NCBI GenBank assembly: GCA_030041135.1
Contig: JASHOL010000373.1
Coordinates: 1 to 45,996 of the forward strand
Source of the DNA: Streptosporangiaceae bacterium
GTDB lineage: Bacteria; Actinomycetota; Actinomycetes; Streptosporangiales; Streptosporangiaceae
Length of the DNA stretch: 45,996 nucleotides
Direction: 5' to 3'
Shown: one piece after another, positions 1 to 8,416 of the stretch
How positions within the stretch are numbered: the first letter of the stretch is position 1
How the letters are laid out: each line of letters begins with the position of its first letter
Translations under genes and position numbers: made by a program
The notes under the pieces: model-generated
Told to the model about the DNA's origin: nothing
Database searches by the model: none
The model's input: the letters and a program-made list of their open reading frames with translations, nothing else

Positions 1-98
1 CGCTGACCCTGTTCGGTGATATAGATGACCTCACCGCTGGCCGCCTCGCGGGCTAGCTCGGCCACGGCGGGCGTGCTCTCCACAGCAAGGTCGCTCAC
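1..98 (-). CDS. Phd/YefM-like antitoxin, N-terminal part only (cut by window start)
   Basis: On the minus strand a GTG at 98-96, preceded by a GGGGAGG ribosome binding site about 10 nt upstream, opens a frame that stays open to the window edge. The 32 visible residues (VAELAREAASGEVIYITEQGQ) resemble the N-terminal repressor part of type II antitoxins of the Phd/YefM group, in which a short helix is followed by 'GE.V.IT..G'. Such proteins bind the operator of their own operon and neutralise a toxin, usually encoded just downstream, which would lie outside this window. Only the first third is seen, so the family call is an inference. The start and reading frame are well supported. Confidence 0.55.
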   Translation of the reverse strand, partial: MSDLAVESTPAVAELAREAASGEVIYITEQGQ

Positions 99-876
99 AG
101 TTCACACGCCTCCCCAGGTAGCTTGTCACGGGCCAGACACAGCCCTGTCACATGAAAACCTGCCCCGAGTGTATGACGCTCACCCTAGGTTGTTGTACAG
201 CGTCACAACGCCTGCATGTAACCGCAGGTCAGTGGCTCGCAAATTCCGCGCGGATATCGTCGCTGAACGGCAGATTACTGCCGGTTACGGCGTATATCTA
301 GCGGTTATACCCGTCTGTCTTGACGCCAAGAGACTCACGCGTCCGGCGCGTAAACAAGCGCGAGGCGAAGTTCGTACGTCGCCATGTAACACCGGCCCGG
401 TCGAATACGGCAGCCACGGCATCCCCACGGCCTCCAGCTGACCATCCCAGCGGCCTGGCTTCCGCCGGGCCTGCCAGGGCACCTCAACCCACATAGTCCG
501 CTCAGCCGCGGTCGGCCCCTGACCCGAAAATTTTGTACCCCCCCAGAGGGACGGACGGGCCGATGTTCGGGAAGAAAATCGCGAGTTAGCGGTCACGTTC
601 ACAGTCGACACGGTAACCGTTCCCGAGACCAGGCGACTGGTGGTCTAGGGTCGTTGCTGCGGGTCAAGGGCATGCGGCGGCCCGCGTTGCTTACGGGGGG
701 ATGGATGGGCCGCAAGAGGAACGCTCTATGGCGGTCCACGTCAGTCCAGAACGCCCTATGCTGTGCAGGTCACAGGTATGCGGGGGCGGCGGACTGGTAT
801 GGTGCCAGATCCGGCGATACTGGGAATGCAGCCCGCACAGGGCCGCAATGTTCTGGCGACCGAGTGAGGTCTGTCC
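99..876. other. Intergenic region upstream of pntAA, no convincing gene
   Basis: The ORFs on both strands here look like shadows: poor codon bias, no domain and no ribosome binding site. Three small dyads are visible: CGGCAG-ATTA-CTGCCG (268-283), ACGGT-A-ACCGT (610-620) and AGACCA-N9-TGGTCT (626-646). They could be operators for the divergent antitoxin and pnt genes. I could not identify a promoter with both boxes. Confidence 0.4.
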
Positions 877-2151
877 ATGAAGGTTTCGGTGGTCAAGGAG
901 ACCGCGCCTGGCGAGCGACGGGTAGCGCTCGTGCCCGAGGCCATTAGCAAGCTGACCGCGGTCGGGCTTGATGTGCTCGTCGAGTCTGGCGCGGGCGACG
1001 GGGCGTGGCTGACCGACGACAGCTATGCCGATGCCGGCGGCAAGATCGTCAGCCGGAGCGAGGCCCTGGCGGCCGACGTGCTGCTGATGGTGGGCAAGCC
1101 CGACGAGGCAACCGTCGCCGCGATGCAAACGGGCCAGGTCGCGATCGGACTGTTCGGGCTGCTGGCCGATCCCGGCCTCGCTGAAAGGCTGGCGCGCGCC
1201 GGGGTCACGGCCGTCAGCCTGGACATGATTCCGCGGACGCTGCCGCGAGCCCAGCCCATGGATGCGCTGTCCTCCCAGGCCAACATCGCCGGCTACAAGG
1301 CGGCGATCATCGCGGCCGCTGAATTCGGCCGGTTCTTCCCGCTGCTGATTACCGCGGCCGGCACCGCGCGGCCGGCCAAGGTGCTGGTCCTCGGCACGGG
1401 CGTAGCCGGGCTCCAGGCAATCGGGACCGCACGGCGGCTCGGCGCCGTCGTCAGTGCCTATGACGTCCGGCCAGAAACCAAGACAGAAGCCGAGTCGGTC
1501 GGAGCAACATTCATCGAGTTGACGTCCGTGGGGTCAGCGTCGGGCGAGGGCGGTTACGCCCGAGCCCTGACCGATGACGAGCGCCAGGCACAGCAAGACG
1601 AGCTAGCCGGGCACATCGCCCGGCACGACGTGGTCATCACTACGGCCCAGGTGCCCGGACGCCGGCCACCGCTGCTGGTGACCGAGGACGCGCTGAAGGC
1701 AATGGCCGCGGGCTCGGTCATTGTCGACATGGGAGCGAGCGATCTCGGCGGCAATGTGGCGGGCTCGCGGCCGGGCGAGACGGTGGTGACAGAGCACGGC
1801 GTGACGATCGTCGGTGCCAGCGGCCTGCCGTCCTCGATGCCCGCGGCGGCGTCGGCGATGTACGCGCGCAATGTCAGCGCGCTGCTGCTGTCCCTGGTCA
1901 AGGACGGCGAACTCGCGCTCGATCCGGAGGACGAACTGCAAGCGGGCGTGATCGTCACCCGGGGCGGCGCGGTTGTACATCCGGCGCTGGCGCCGCCAGG
2001 CCCGGCAGGCGCTCCGGCCGGCCAGGACACCAGCGTGGACGGCGAACCGGCCGCTCCCGCCGCCGCAACGGCCGCCCAGGATACCGCCGACTCTGCCTCG
2101 GCCGGATCGGAAGAAGGGAGCGCCAGTGCAGTACCCGGCGCTGCTAGTTGA
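877..2151 (+). CDS. pntAA: NAD(P) transhydrogenase subunit alpha part 1 (PntAA)
   Basis: Soluble NAD(H)-binding component of the proton-translocating transhydrogenase, which moves hydride between NADH and NADP+ using the proton gradient. The N-terminus (KVSVVKET..GERRVALVP) and the Rossmann motif VLVLGTGVAGLQAIGTARRLGA near residues 169-190 are typical of the alanine dehydrogenase/PntA N-terminal family. At 424 residues it matches the split-subunit type. The last 45-50 residues are an Ala/Pro/Ser-rich tail with no recognisable fold. A GTGAGG ribosome binding site precedes the ATG by 8 nt. The 3' end overlaps pntAB by 26 bp, so the three pnt genes should be one operon. Confidence 0.95.
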   Translation: MKVSVVKETAPGERRVALVPEAISKLTAVGLDVLVESGAGDGAWLTDDSYADAGGKIVSRSEALAADVLLMVGKPDEATVAAMQTGQVAIGLFGLLADPGLAERLARAGVTAVSLDMIPRTLPRAQPMDALSSQANIAGYKAAIIAAAEFGRFFPLLITAAGTARPAKVLVLGTGVAGLQAIGTARRLGAVVSAYDVRPETKTEAESVGATFIELTSVGSASGEGGYARALTDDERQAQQDELAGHIARHDVVITTAQVPGRRPPLLVTEDALKAMAAGSVIVDMGASDLGGNVAGSRPGETVVTEHGVTIVGASGLPSSMPAAASAMYARNVSALLLSLVKDGELALDPEDELQAGVIVTRGGAVVHPALAPPGPAGAPAGQDTSVDGEPAAPAAATAAQDTADSASAGSEEGSASAVPGAAS

Positions 2152-2491
2152 TGTCACCATCTTCGTGCTGGCCCTATGGGTCGGCTTCGAGGTGATCAGC
2201 AAGGTTCCCGCCACGCTCCACACGCCGCTGATGTCTGCGGCGAACTCGATCCACGGGATCGTGCTAGCGGGCGCGATGTTGATCGCGGTCACGGCCAACA
2301 ACGCGGTCGGCTACGTGATCGCGTTCATCGCCGCGGCATTCGCGGCGGCAAACGTGGTCGGCGGCTACGTCGTCACCGGCCGCATGCTCAAGATGTTCAA
2401 GAGGCGCCCAGCGGTGCCCGCGGCCGGCGAGGCCCCGGCGGCGGTGAACGTCGCTGCCAACGGCAGCAGCCGCAAGGGCACCGCGACATGA
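2126..2491 (+). CDS. pntAB: NAD(P) transhydrogenase subunit alpha part 2 (PntAB)
   Basis: Small membrane subunit of the transhydrogenase, forming part of the proton channel with PntB. I start it at GTG 2126, not at the longer ATG in the ORF track, because AAGAAGGGAG lies 5 nt upstream and the residues before it (RRWRRQARQALRP) are an out-of-frame reading of the PntAA tail. The 121-residue product has three hydrophobic segments: about 5-24 (LLVDVTIFVLALWVGFEVI), 39-53 and 57-80 (AVGYVIAFIAAAFAAANVVGGY). A short basic C-terminal tail follows. The stop overlaps the pntB start as ATGA, implying translational coupling. Confidence 0.92.
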   Translation: MQYPALLVDVTIFVLALWVGFEVISKVPATLHTPLMSAANSIHGIVLAGAMLIAVTANNAVGYVIAFIAAAFAAANVVGGYVVTGRMLKMFKRRPAVPAAGEAPAAVNVAANGSSRKGTAT

Positions 2492-3888
2492 GCGTCTTCG
2501 ACTGGGTCATCCAGCTGATCTATGTGCTGGCGGCGTCGTGCTTCGTACTCGGCCTGCACCTGATGAACAATCCTGCCACCGCCCGGCGAGGCAATCAGGT
2601 GTCGACCTCGGGCATGGCCACGGCGGTCGCGGCCACGCTGGCGATCATCATCCATGGCCACGGGATCAGCGCCACCGGCTGGATCGTGATGATCGCCGGT
2701 GCGCTCGTCGGCGGCGGGGCAGGCATGTACGCGGCCAGGACCGTCCAGATGACCGCGATGCCGCAACTGGTCAGCATGTTCAACGCCGTCGGTGGCGGCG
2801 CGGCCGCGCTCGTCGCCGTGCATGACTACATGAACGCCGGCGCGAGCGTTTCGGCCACTACCAGCGTCACGACGCTGCTTGACGTGATCATCGGCTCGGT
2901 GACGTTCTCCGGATCGATCATCGCCGCGGGCAAGCTGCAAGGCGTCATCAACTCGGCGCCGGTCACTTTTCCCGGCGCGCGCATGGTCAACATGGTGCTC
3001 GCGGCCGTCGCTGTCGGTCTCGGCGCCTACCTGATCGCCTCGCCGAGCACGGCGCTACTCGTGATCGTGATCGTCGCCGCGCTGGCCTTCGGCGTTTCCA
3101 TGGTGATGCCCATCGGCGGCGCCGACATGCCGGTCGTGATCTCGCTGCTGAACGCGTTCACCGGCACCGCCGTCGCGATGGCAGGATTCGTGATCGGGAA
3201 CTGGGCGCTGATCATCGCCGGCGCGCTGGTCGGGGCCTCCGGCGGGATCCTGACCAAGCTGATGGCTGATGCCATGAACCGCTCGATCCGCAACATCATC
3301 GTGGGCGGCTTCGGCACCGGCGATTCCGTCGCCGCGATCGCCGGCCCCACCGGCAGCGTCCGGTCGATCGCCGCTGATGACGCCGCCATCCAGCTGGCGT
3401 ACGCCTCCAAGGTCATCATCGTGCCTGGCTATGGACTGGCCGCGGCACAGGCACAGCACGAGGTGGCCGCGCTCGCTGACCTGCTGGAGTCACGCGGCAT
3501 CGACGTCAGCTACGCGATTCACCCGGTTGCTGGCCGGATGCCAGGGCACATGAACGTGCTGCTGGCGGAGGCTAACGTGCCTTACCCGCAGCTCAAGGAG
3601 ATGGACGACGTCAATCCCGAGTTTGCGCGCACGGACGTGGCGCTGGTGATCGGCGCGAACGACGTGACGAATCCGGCGGCCCGGCGGCCGGGCACGGCGA
3701 TCTCCGGCATGCCGATCCTGGACGTGGATCAGGCCAAGAGCATCATCGTGATCAAGCGGTCGATGGGCCACGGCTACGCGGGCATCGACAACGAGCTGTA
3801 CGTCGACCCCAAGACCAGTATGTACTTCGCCGACGCCAAGAAGGCGCTGACGGAGATGACCGCCGCGGTCAAGACGCTCGTCGGCTAG
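2488..3888 (+). CDS. pntB: NAD(P) transhydrogenase subunit beta (PntB)
   Basis: Membrane and NADP(H)-binding subunit. The true start is ATG 2488, overlapping the pntAB stop. The ORF track extends 104 codons too far upstream. The 466-residue protein has about nine hydrophobic segments through residue ~265. The C-terminal NADP domain follows, with IVPGYGLAAAQAQ, the VNPEFARTDVALVIGANDVTNPAA segment and KRSM..GYAGIDN near the end, all hallmarks of the family. Length matches the usual ~460 residues. With PntAA and PntAB it makes a complete enzyme that supplies NADPH for biosynthesis. No regulatory gene is attached to the operon. Confidence 0.96.
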   Translation: MSVFDWVIQLIYVLAASCFVLGLHLMNNPATARRGNQVSTSGMATAVAATLAIIIHGHGISATGWIVMIAGALVGGGAGMYAARTVQMTAMPQLVSMFNAVGGGAAALVAVHDYMNAGASVSATTSVTTLLDVIIGSVTFSGSIIAAGKLQGVINSAPVTFPGARMVNMVLAAVAVGLGAYLIASPSTALLVIVIVAALAFGVSMVMPIGGADMPVVISLLNAFTGTAVAMAGFVIGNWALIIAGALVGASGGILTKLMADAMNRSIRNIIVGGFGTGDSVAAIAGPTGSVRSIAADDAAIQLAYASKVIIVPGYGLAAAQAQHEVAALADLLESRGIDVSYAIHPVAGRMPGHMNVLLAEANVPYPQLKEMDDVNPEFARTDVALVIGANDVTNPAARRPGTAISGMPILDVDQAKSIIVIKRSMGHGYAGIDNELYVDPKTSMYFADAKKALTEMTAAVKTLVG

Positions 3889-3929
3889 CCACGCGCACGG
3901 CTCTGGGCAAGCTCCGCCGGGTAGAGCCC

Positions 3930-4643
3930 CTACTGCGGCGCGGGCGGGGGCGGCAACCGTCGCAGGTCCTCGTCGGTCAGCTCGCCGGTTGAGATCAGCA
4001 GCGCTGCCAGTTCCTCCAGGGCGCGGGGACCGCGCAGCCCGGGCACCCCGATGCGCACGTAGCGGTTGCGTATGTTCTCGCACCGCTTGGAAACGGTGTG
4101 GGGCTGCCAGCCGATCCGGTCGGCCGCTTCCTTGGCGCTCCGTGGCTTGGCCGGACCAGAATGCCGCCAGGTCAGGTACTCCTCGAACCTGGCCGCCAGT
4201 ACGAGCCGGTCAGAAGCGTTGAGCGGAGCCCGCAGCTTGGTGCTGGTGACAAGCCGCTCTGACCCGACCGTTCTGGGGACCGACTGCTCTCCGGTGTCGG
4301 CCGCGGGCTCTTCCTGCGGCTCTTCCTCGTCGAGATGCGGCAGCCGCAGCCGGATCGTGTAGCTGGAGTGGAGGCCGTCGAGCCGCACCTTGGCGTGCCA
4401 CTGCTGCAGCGGGACCCGCAGCCCCGGCGGCAGGTCGGCGCGGAACCCGCGATCGCCGGAGAGGTAGAGCATCGACGAGGCGCTGTCGTTGCACATCCAC
4501 CAGGTCCCGGCTGAGCACTCGAAGCTGCCCGCCCGTCTGGAGATCCCGCGGTCTTCGGCGGGCAGCTGAAGCGAGCACGTCGGCGCCCGGCCGAACGTGA
4601 ACTGGCCGTCCGGCTTCACCCGCCACAAGCCCGTTTCATACAT
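3930..4643 (-). CDS. FHA-like domain protein with C-terminal helix-turn-helix
   Basis: The N-terminal ~100 residues resemble a forkhead-associated (phosphothreonine-binding) domain: FTFGRAPTCSLQLP..GISRR..FE...W...NDSAS. It is degenerate: the His normally found after the SRR motif is replaced and the NGT turn reads NDS. An acidic linker (EEEPQEEPAADTGEQ) leads to a C-terminal ~90-residue helical domain with the HTH-like stretch KEAADRIGWQPHTVSKRCENIRNRY. I choose the ATG at 4643 (237 residues). The longer frame begins with TTG at 4718 or ATG at 4709 and adds a hydrophobic stretch, but TTGACC-N17-TATCGT inside that segment looks like a promoter. It converges with pntB and is probably a regulator linked to Ser/Thr kinase signalling. 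Function is unknown. Confidence 0.72.
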   Translation of the reverse strand: MYETGLWRVKPDGQFTFGRAPTCSLQLPAEDRGISRRAGSFECSAGTWWMCNDSASSMLYLSGDRGFRADLPPGLRVPLQQWHAKVRLDGLHSSYTIRLRLPHLDEEEPQEEPAADTGEQSVPRTVGSERLVTSTKLRAPLNASDRLVLAARFEEYLTWRHSGPAKPRSAKEAADRIGWQPHTVSKRCENIRNRYVRIGVPGLRGPRALEELAALLISTGELTDEDLRRLPPPPAPQ

Positions 4644-4689
4644 AACGATCAGCAACACGGCAAACCCCACGCTTGACGTTGCTATCCGG

Positions 4690-4718
4690 ACGATAGGGCG
4701 GCTCAGCATAGCGGTCAA
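4690..4718 (-). promoter_or_regulatory. Candidate promoter of the FHA-HTH gene
   Basis: Reading the minus strand, TTGACC (4718-4713), a 17-nt spacer and TATCGT (4695-4690) fit a housekeeping sigma promoter. The start point would fall near 4683, about 40 nt before the ATG at 4643. If real, it rules out the longer starts at 4718 and 4709. Confidence 0.45.
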
Positions 4719-4876
4719 TCGACCACGGCCGACCGGCCAGGCCGGGTATCGCCCGGCCTGGTCATGGCGAGCGCGAGCTGACCTGGCATCCGGCCTCGCC
4801 GCCGGTCATGGTTGCGGAATAAATCCCCAGCGACTGGACGACTAGACTCGCCCGCCGGACCCGTGAGGAGGAGGTC

Positions 4877-5243
4877 GTGCCCGAGCGCGAACTCATGACG
4901 CAGCGCCTGCGGGGCTCGCTAACCGCGGACGAGCACATCATCGCCGGCTTGCGCGGCTACACCGGGCCTAGCGCAGGCTGGGACTTGGCAGCCGGAACGC
5001 TAGTCGCGCCCAGCGCCGCGTTCCGGCTGGACCGGCAACGGCCGGCTCGGGCGGCGGACCGTGACCTTGGCTGCCGCGGACGGAGGCAGGCTGCTTGTCC
5101 GCGGCAAGTACCGGGCCCGGCTGCGGGTCAGGGCGATCAGCAGCCGGTCGGGGTTCAGCGAGGCGATCGACGCCGTCCGGGCGCAGGGCGGCTCGGTGGA
5201 CCTGCCGTCGCTCCCGCCTGTCCTAGCCCCGGGCCCGCCGTAG
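4877..5243 (+). pseudogene. Small hypothetical gene interrupted by a +1 frameshift
   Basis: GAGGAGGAGG directly before GTG 4877 is one of the strongest ribosome binding sites in the window. The frame reads MPERELMTQRLRGSLTADE... with good high-GC codon use to about 5030, then degrades. From about 5004 a second frame takes over (GNGRLGRRTVTLAAADGG..., ending PVLAPGPP at TAG 5241) with equally good codon use. The two frames differ by one base, and 4877-5243 is one base longer than a multiple of three, which is what a single insertion between 5001 and 5040 would produce. The joined product would be about 121 residues. I do not recognise the family. It is either a decaying gene, a sequencing error or a programmed frameshift. 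It lies 69 bp upstream of the pirin gene. Confidence 0.5.
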
Positions 5244-5312
5244 ACGTCGGCCCGACGGCCGGCTGCGAGAATTGGCTCTTCGCACGGGCGACGCCCGAAG
5301 GGAGGCAAGCCG

Positions 5313-6257
5313 GTGAGCACAGTCGATGCAGACGTGGAGATCGCGGGCGACGACCCCGTTCCCGTCTTGGATCTTGAAGTCACCGTCGCGAGACAGGCGC
5401 GAGTCGGTGATATCACAGTGCGCCGGATGCTGCCCCTCCGTCAGCGCCGCAGCGTCGGCCCGTGGTGCTTCATCGACCACTACGGGCCCCAGGATGTTGA
5501 CGGCACGACCGGCATGCTGGTGCCGCCGCACCCGCACATCGGGCTCCAGACCGTCACATGGCTGGTCGCCGGGAACGTGCTGCACCGCGACAGCCTGGGC
5601 AGCGAGCAGATGATCAGGCCTGGTCAGCTGAACTTGATGACCGCGGGCGCCGGCATCGCGCACGCCGAGGAGTCGCCGGAGCAGCCCGACCCGGTCCTCC
5701 ACGGTGTGCAGCTGTGGGTCGCGCTGCCCGAGGCCAGCCGACGGGTCGCGCCGGCCTTCGAGCATCATGCCGAATTGCCCGACGCGGCCGTGCCGGGCTT
5801 CCAGACGACGGTGTTCATGGGCGAGCTGGCGGGGAGTCAGTCGCCGGCTACCGCGTTCTCGCCGATCGTCGGGGCTGAGCTCAGCGCGGCCGGCGGCGCC
5901 GCGACGAGCTCGGTGCCGCTGCGGCCCGACTACGAGCACGTGGTGTTCGTCGTCACCGGCCGGGCCGATGTTGACGGCGCTGTCCTGGCGCCAGGTCAGC
6001 TGCTGTACCTGCCGACCGGGCGGCAGCGGGCGAGCATGTCCGCGCCGGCCGGCAGCAGCCTGATGCTGCTCGGCGGCGAACCGCTCGGTGAGCCGCTCCT
6101 GATGTGGTGGAACTTCGTGGCCAGGACTCCCGAGGAGATCGAGGCGGCGACGGCGAGCTGGAGGGAAGGCGGGTTCGGCGAGGTGGGGGGCTATGAGGGC
6201 GAGCCGATGCCGGCACCGGACCTGGACGTCGCCCGGCTGCGGCGCCCGCGCAGCTAG
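5313..6257 (+). CDS. Pirin family protein
   Basis: Bicupin of the pirin family (314 residues). The N-terminal cupin carries the metal-site signature as HPHIGLQTVTWL near residues 69-80, HRDSLGSE and TAGAGIAHAEES. In most pirins the first motif reads HPH.G.ET, so the fourth metal ligand Glu is Gln here. The C-terminal cupin (LRPDYEHVVFVVTGRADVDG) is followed by LGGEPLGEPLLMWWNFVARTPEEIEAA, the conserved pirin C-terminal block. Family members are iron-binding proteins, some with quercetinase activity and others redox-sensing co-regulators. The GTG start is 8 nt after GGGAGG. It may share a transcript with the frameshifted gene upstream. Confidence 0.88.
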   Translation: MSTVDADVEIAGDDPVPVLDLEVTVARQARVGDITVRRMLPLRQRRSVGPWCFIDHYGPQDVDGTTGMLVPPHPHIGLQTVTWLVAGNVLHRDSLGSEQMIRPGQLNLMTAGAGIAHAEESPEQPDPVLHGVQLWVALPEASRRVAPAFEHHAELPDAAVPGFQTTVFMGELAGSQSPATAFSPIVGAELSAAGGAATSSVPLRPDYEHVVFVVTGRADVDGAVLAPGQLLYLPTGRQRASMSAPAGSSLMLLGGEPLGEPLLMWWNFVARTPEEIEAATASWREGGFGEVGGYEGEPMPAPDLDVARLRRPRS

Positions 6258-6569
6258 GAGCAGGCAAGGGCGCCCGGCGGCAGCTAGGCAGAACTACTCA
6301 GGCCGGCTTGAGTACGCCCGCTCTGCCGACGGCCTGGCCAGAACCTGCAGGCTACGGGCATGGGCAGTCAGACTAAGGGCACCGTCGGGCCTGGCTGTCC
6401 CGTCCGGCGGCCGCCCGGTGCGAGCAGTGTCGAAGCCCTCGCACAGGGGCCGTGGCGCTGGAGGCAGCGCGACGTCGCGCCGGCCGGCGTGCTCGCGATC
6501 CAGGCGGCCGCTCGGGTAGACGTCCGCCGGGGCCGGCAAACCCACAGAAACTGTCGTAACGTCACGCCT
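6258..6569 (+). other. Intergenic region between pirin and sensor kinase
   Basis: The ORF track extends the kinase frame back to 6360, but that extension (RRPPGASSVEALAQGPWRW) lacks family features and a ribosome binding site. I see no gene. TAACGT at 6557-6562 ends 7 nt before the kinase ATG and could be a -10 box for a leaderless message. Confidence 0.35.
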
Positions 6570-7676
6570 ATGTCGAGCCAGTTGTGGCGTGCTGTCGCGG
6601 TCTACCGCCTCGTCACCCTCGCCTACGCGGCGATCTGGATTCTCCGGGATGAGAGCTACTTCGCCCATCCGCTCGGCGGTTTCCTGGCCCTGGCCGTCAT
6701 GGCGGTCTGGACGATCGCCACCGTGGCGGCGTACTCGCGCCCGGCGGGCCGCAACCGGTGGCTGATCGCAGCCGACGTGGCCGTGGCGACGATCTTGATC
6801 ATCAGCACGAGGTGGATCGACACCGCATACCGGATCGACCATGGCGCGCCGACGATCCCGGTGATCTGGGTAGCGTCGTCGATACTGGCGTGCGCGGTGG
6901 CCGGAGGACCCTGGGCTGGCATGGCCGGCGCGGTCGTGGTCTGGTTTGGCGACGTGATCGAGCGGCGGGAATTCCTGACCGAGAGCCTGATCGCCGGGCT
7001 CGTGCTGCTGCTGGTGGCGGGCGGCGTCGGTGGCTACGTGGTCAGGCTGACGCTGCGGGCCGAGGCCGCCGTCGACCAGGCCGCGCGGCGTGAGGCGGCG
7101 ATCGCCGAGCGCGAGCGGATCGCTCGCGGCATCCACGACTCGGTGCTGCAGGTACTCGCCCTCGTCAGCAGCCGCGGTCGCGAGATAGGCGGCGAGGCGG
7201 CCGAACTCGGTGTCCTCGCGGCCGAGCAGGAGAACGCACTGCGCTCGCTCGTATCCCGTGACACCGCGGAACCGGATACCGAGACTGGCATGGTGGACGT
7301 TCGCAGCCTCGTCGAGCCACTGTCCGGCAGCCGTATTACCATCTCATGCCCGGCTACGCCGGTGATGGTCCCGCATACCGCCGCTCGCGCCCTGAGCGGC
7401 GCCGCGTCGGCGGCGGTGGATAACGTTCGCCGGCACGCGGGCGAGTCCGCCCGCGGCTGGGTTCTGGTCGAGAACGACGACTCTGGGGTGCGGATCAGCA
7501 TCCGCGACGACGGCCGGGGCTTCGTGCCTGGCCGGCTCGCGGCTGCCGCCTCGACCGGGCGTCTCGGCGTCTCCCACTCGATCGTCGGCCGGATCCGCGA
7601 GGTCGGCGGCACGGCCACGATCACATCCCGCCCTGGCCAGGGCACTGAGGTGGAGTTGCATGTCCCCCAGCCCTGA
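6570..7676 (+). CDS. MacS-like sensor histidine kinase
   Basis: Membrane sensor kinase of the NarL/HisKA_3 class, 368 residues from ATG 6570 (MSSQLWRAVAVYRLVTLAYAAIW). About six hydrophobic segments fill residues 10-165. The dimerisation/phosphoacceptor helix ERERIARGIHDSVLQVLALV places the phosphorylated His near residue 189. The ATP-binding domain shows an N-box-like AASAAVDNVRRHAG, the G1 box RDDGRGF and a GRLGVSHSI G2-like segment. The layout LWRA...YR plus a six-helix sensor resembles the actinobacterial MacS family, whose Streptomyces member acts in development and antibiotic regulation. That specific role is not inferable here. It overlaps the response regulator by 17 bp. Confidence 0.88.
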   Translation: MSSQLWRAVAVYRLVTLAYAAIWILRDESYFAHPLGGFLALAVMAVWTIATVAAYSRPAGRNRWLIAADVAVATILIISTRWIDTAYRIDHGAPTIPVIWVASSILACAVAGGPWAGMAGAVVVWFGDVIERREFLTESLIAGLVLLLVAGGVGGYVVRLTLRAEAAVDQAARREAAIAERERIARGIHDSVLQVLALVSSRGREIGGEAAELGVLAAEQENALRSLVSRDTAEPDTETGMVDVRSLVEPLSGSRITISCPATPVMVPHTAARALSGAASAAVDNVRRHAGESARGWVLVENDDSGVRISIRDDGRGFVPGRLAAAASTGRLGVSHSIVGRIREVGGTATITSRPGQGTEVELHVPQP

Positions 7677-8361
7677 GAACCAGGTCAGCGTCCTCGTCGT
7701 CGACGACCACCCGATCTGGCGCGACGCGGCGGCCCGGTCGCTCACCGAAGCCGGCTTTCGTGTCGCCGGCACGGCCGGCAGCGGCGCCCAGGCACTGCGG
7801 ATTGCCGCTGCGACCAGGCCCGATGTGGTGCTGCTCGATCTCAATCTCCCCGATTACCCAGGTGCCGAGGTAACGAGGGGTCTCCTGGCCGCACTGCCGT
7901 CCGTCCGGGTACTGATGCTCTCGGCCAGCGGCGAGCGGCAGGACGTGCTGGACGCGGTGACCGCCGGCGCGAGTGGCTACCTGCTGAAATCGGCCGAGGT
8001 GCGCGACCTGGTCGACGCCGTGCGCGCTACCGCGGCCGGCCACGCGGTCTTCACGCCTGGCCTGGCCGGCCTGGTCCTCGGTGAGTACCGCCGGCTGGCT
8101 CAGTCCGCGACCGGGCCGACCGGCGGGGCGGCTACAGGCGGATCGGCGGCCGGAGGATCGGCGCCGGCTCCGCAGCTAACTGAACGAGAGACTGAAATCC
8201 TGCGGCTCGTCGCGAAGGGCCTGACCTACCCTCAGATCGCCGAGCGGCTAACGTTGTCTCCGCGCACCGTGCAGAACCACGTGCAAAACACGCTGAGCAA
8301 GCTGCAACTGCACAACAAGGCGCAGCTCGTCCGTTACGCGCTGGAGAGCGGCGTGGACTGA
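7660..8361 (+). CDS. LuxR/NarL family response regulator
   Basis: Cognate partner of the preceding kinase (233 residues). The receiver domain spans residues ~9-125 with acidic pocket D15-D16, phosphoacceptor D60 (VVLLDLNLPD) and conserved K110 (SGYLLK). A Gly/Ala-rich linker (about 145-168) leads to a LuxR helix-turn-helix: LTERETEILRLVAKGLTYPQIAERLTLSPRTVQNHVQNTLSKL. The GTV/ISxxTVxxH pattern is therefore complete. The ATG lies inside the 3' end of the kinase gene, so the two are translated together. It should bind DNA as a phosphorylated dimer. Targets are unknown. Confidence 0.95.
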   Translation: MSPSPENQVSVLVVDDHPIWRDAAARSLTEAGFRVAGTAGSGAQALRIAAATRPDVVLLDLNLPDYPGAEVTRGLLAALPSVRVLMLSASGERQDVLDAVTAGASGYLLKSAEVRDLVDAVRATAAGHAVFTPGLAGLVLGEYRRLAQSATGPTGGAATGGSAAGGSAPAPQLTERETEILRLVAKGLTYPQIAERLTLSPRTVQNHVQNTLSKLQLHNKAQLVRYALESGVD

Positions 8362-8416
8362 CCGGTCTCACTCTCCAGCGGCGCGGTGTCAGCCAGCCCC
8401 GCGCCCCGCCCGAGTC

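Noticed and set aside
691-1128. 145-residue minus-strand ORF overlapping pntAA start
   Set aside because: Antisense shadow of pntAA and its leader, with no domain, no ribosome binding site and His/Arg-rich shadow composition.
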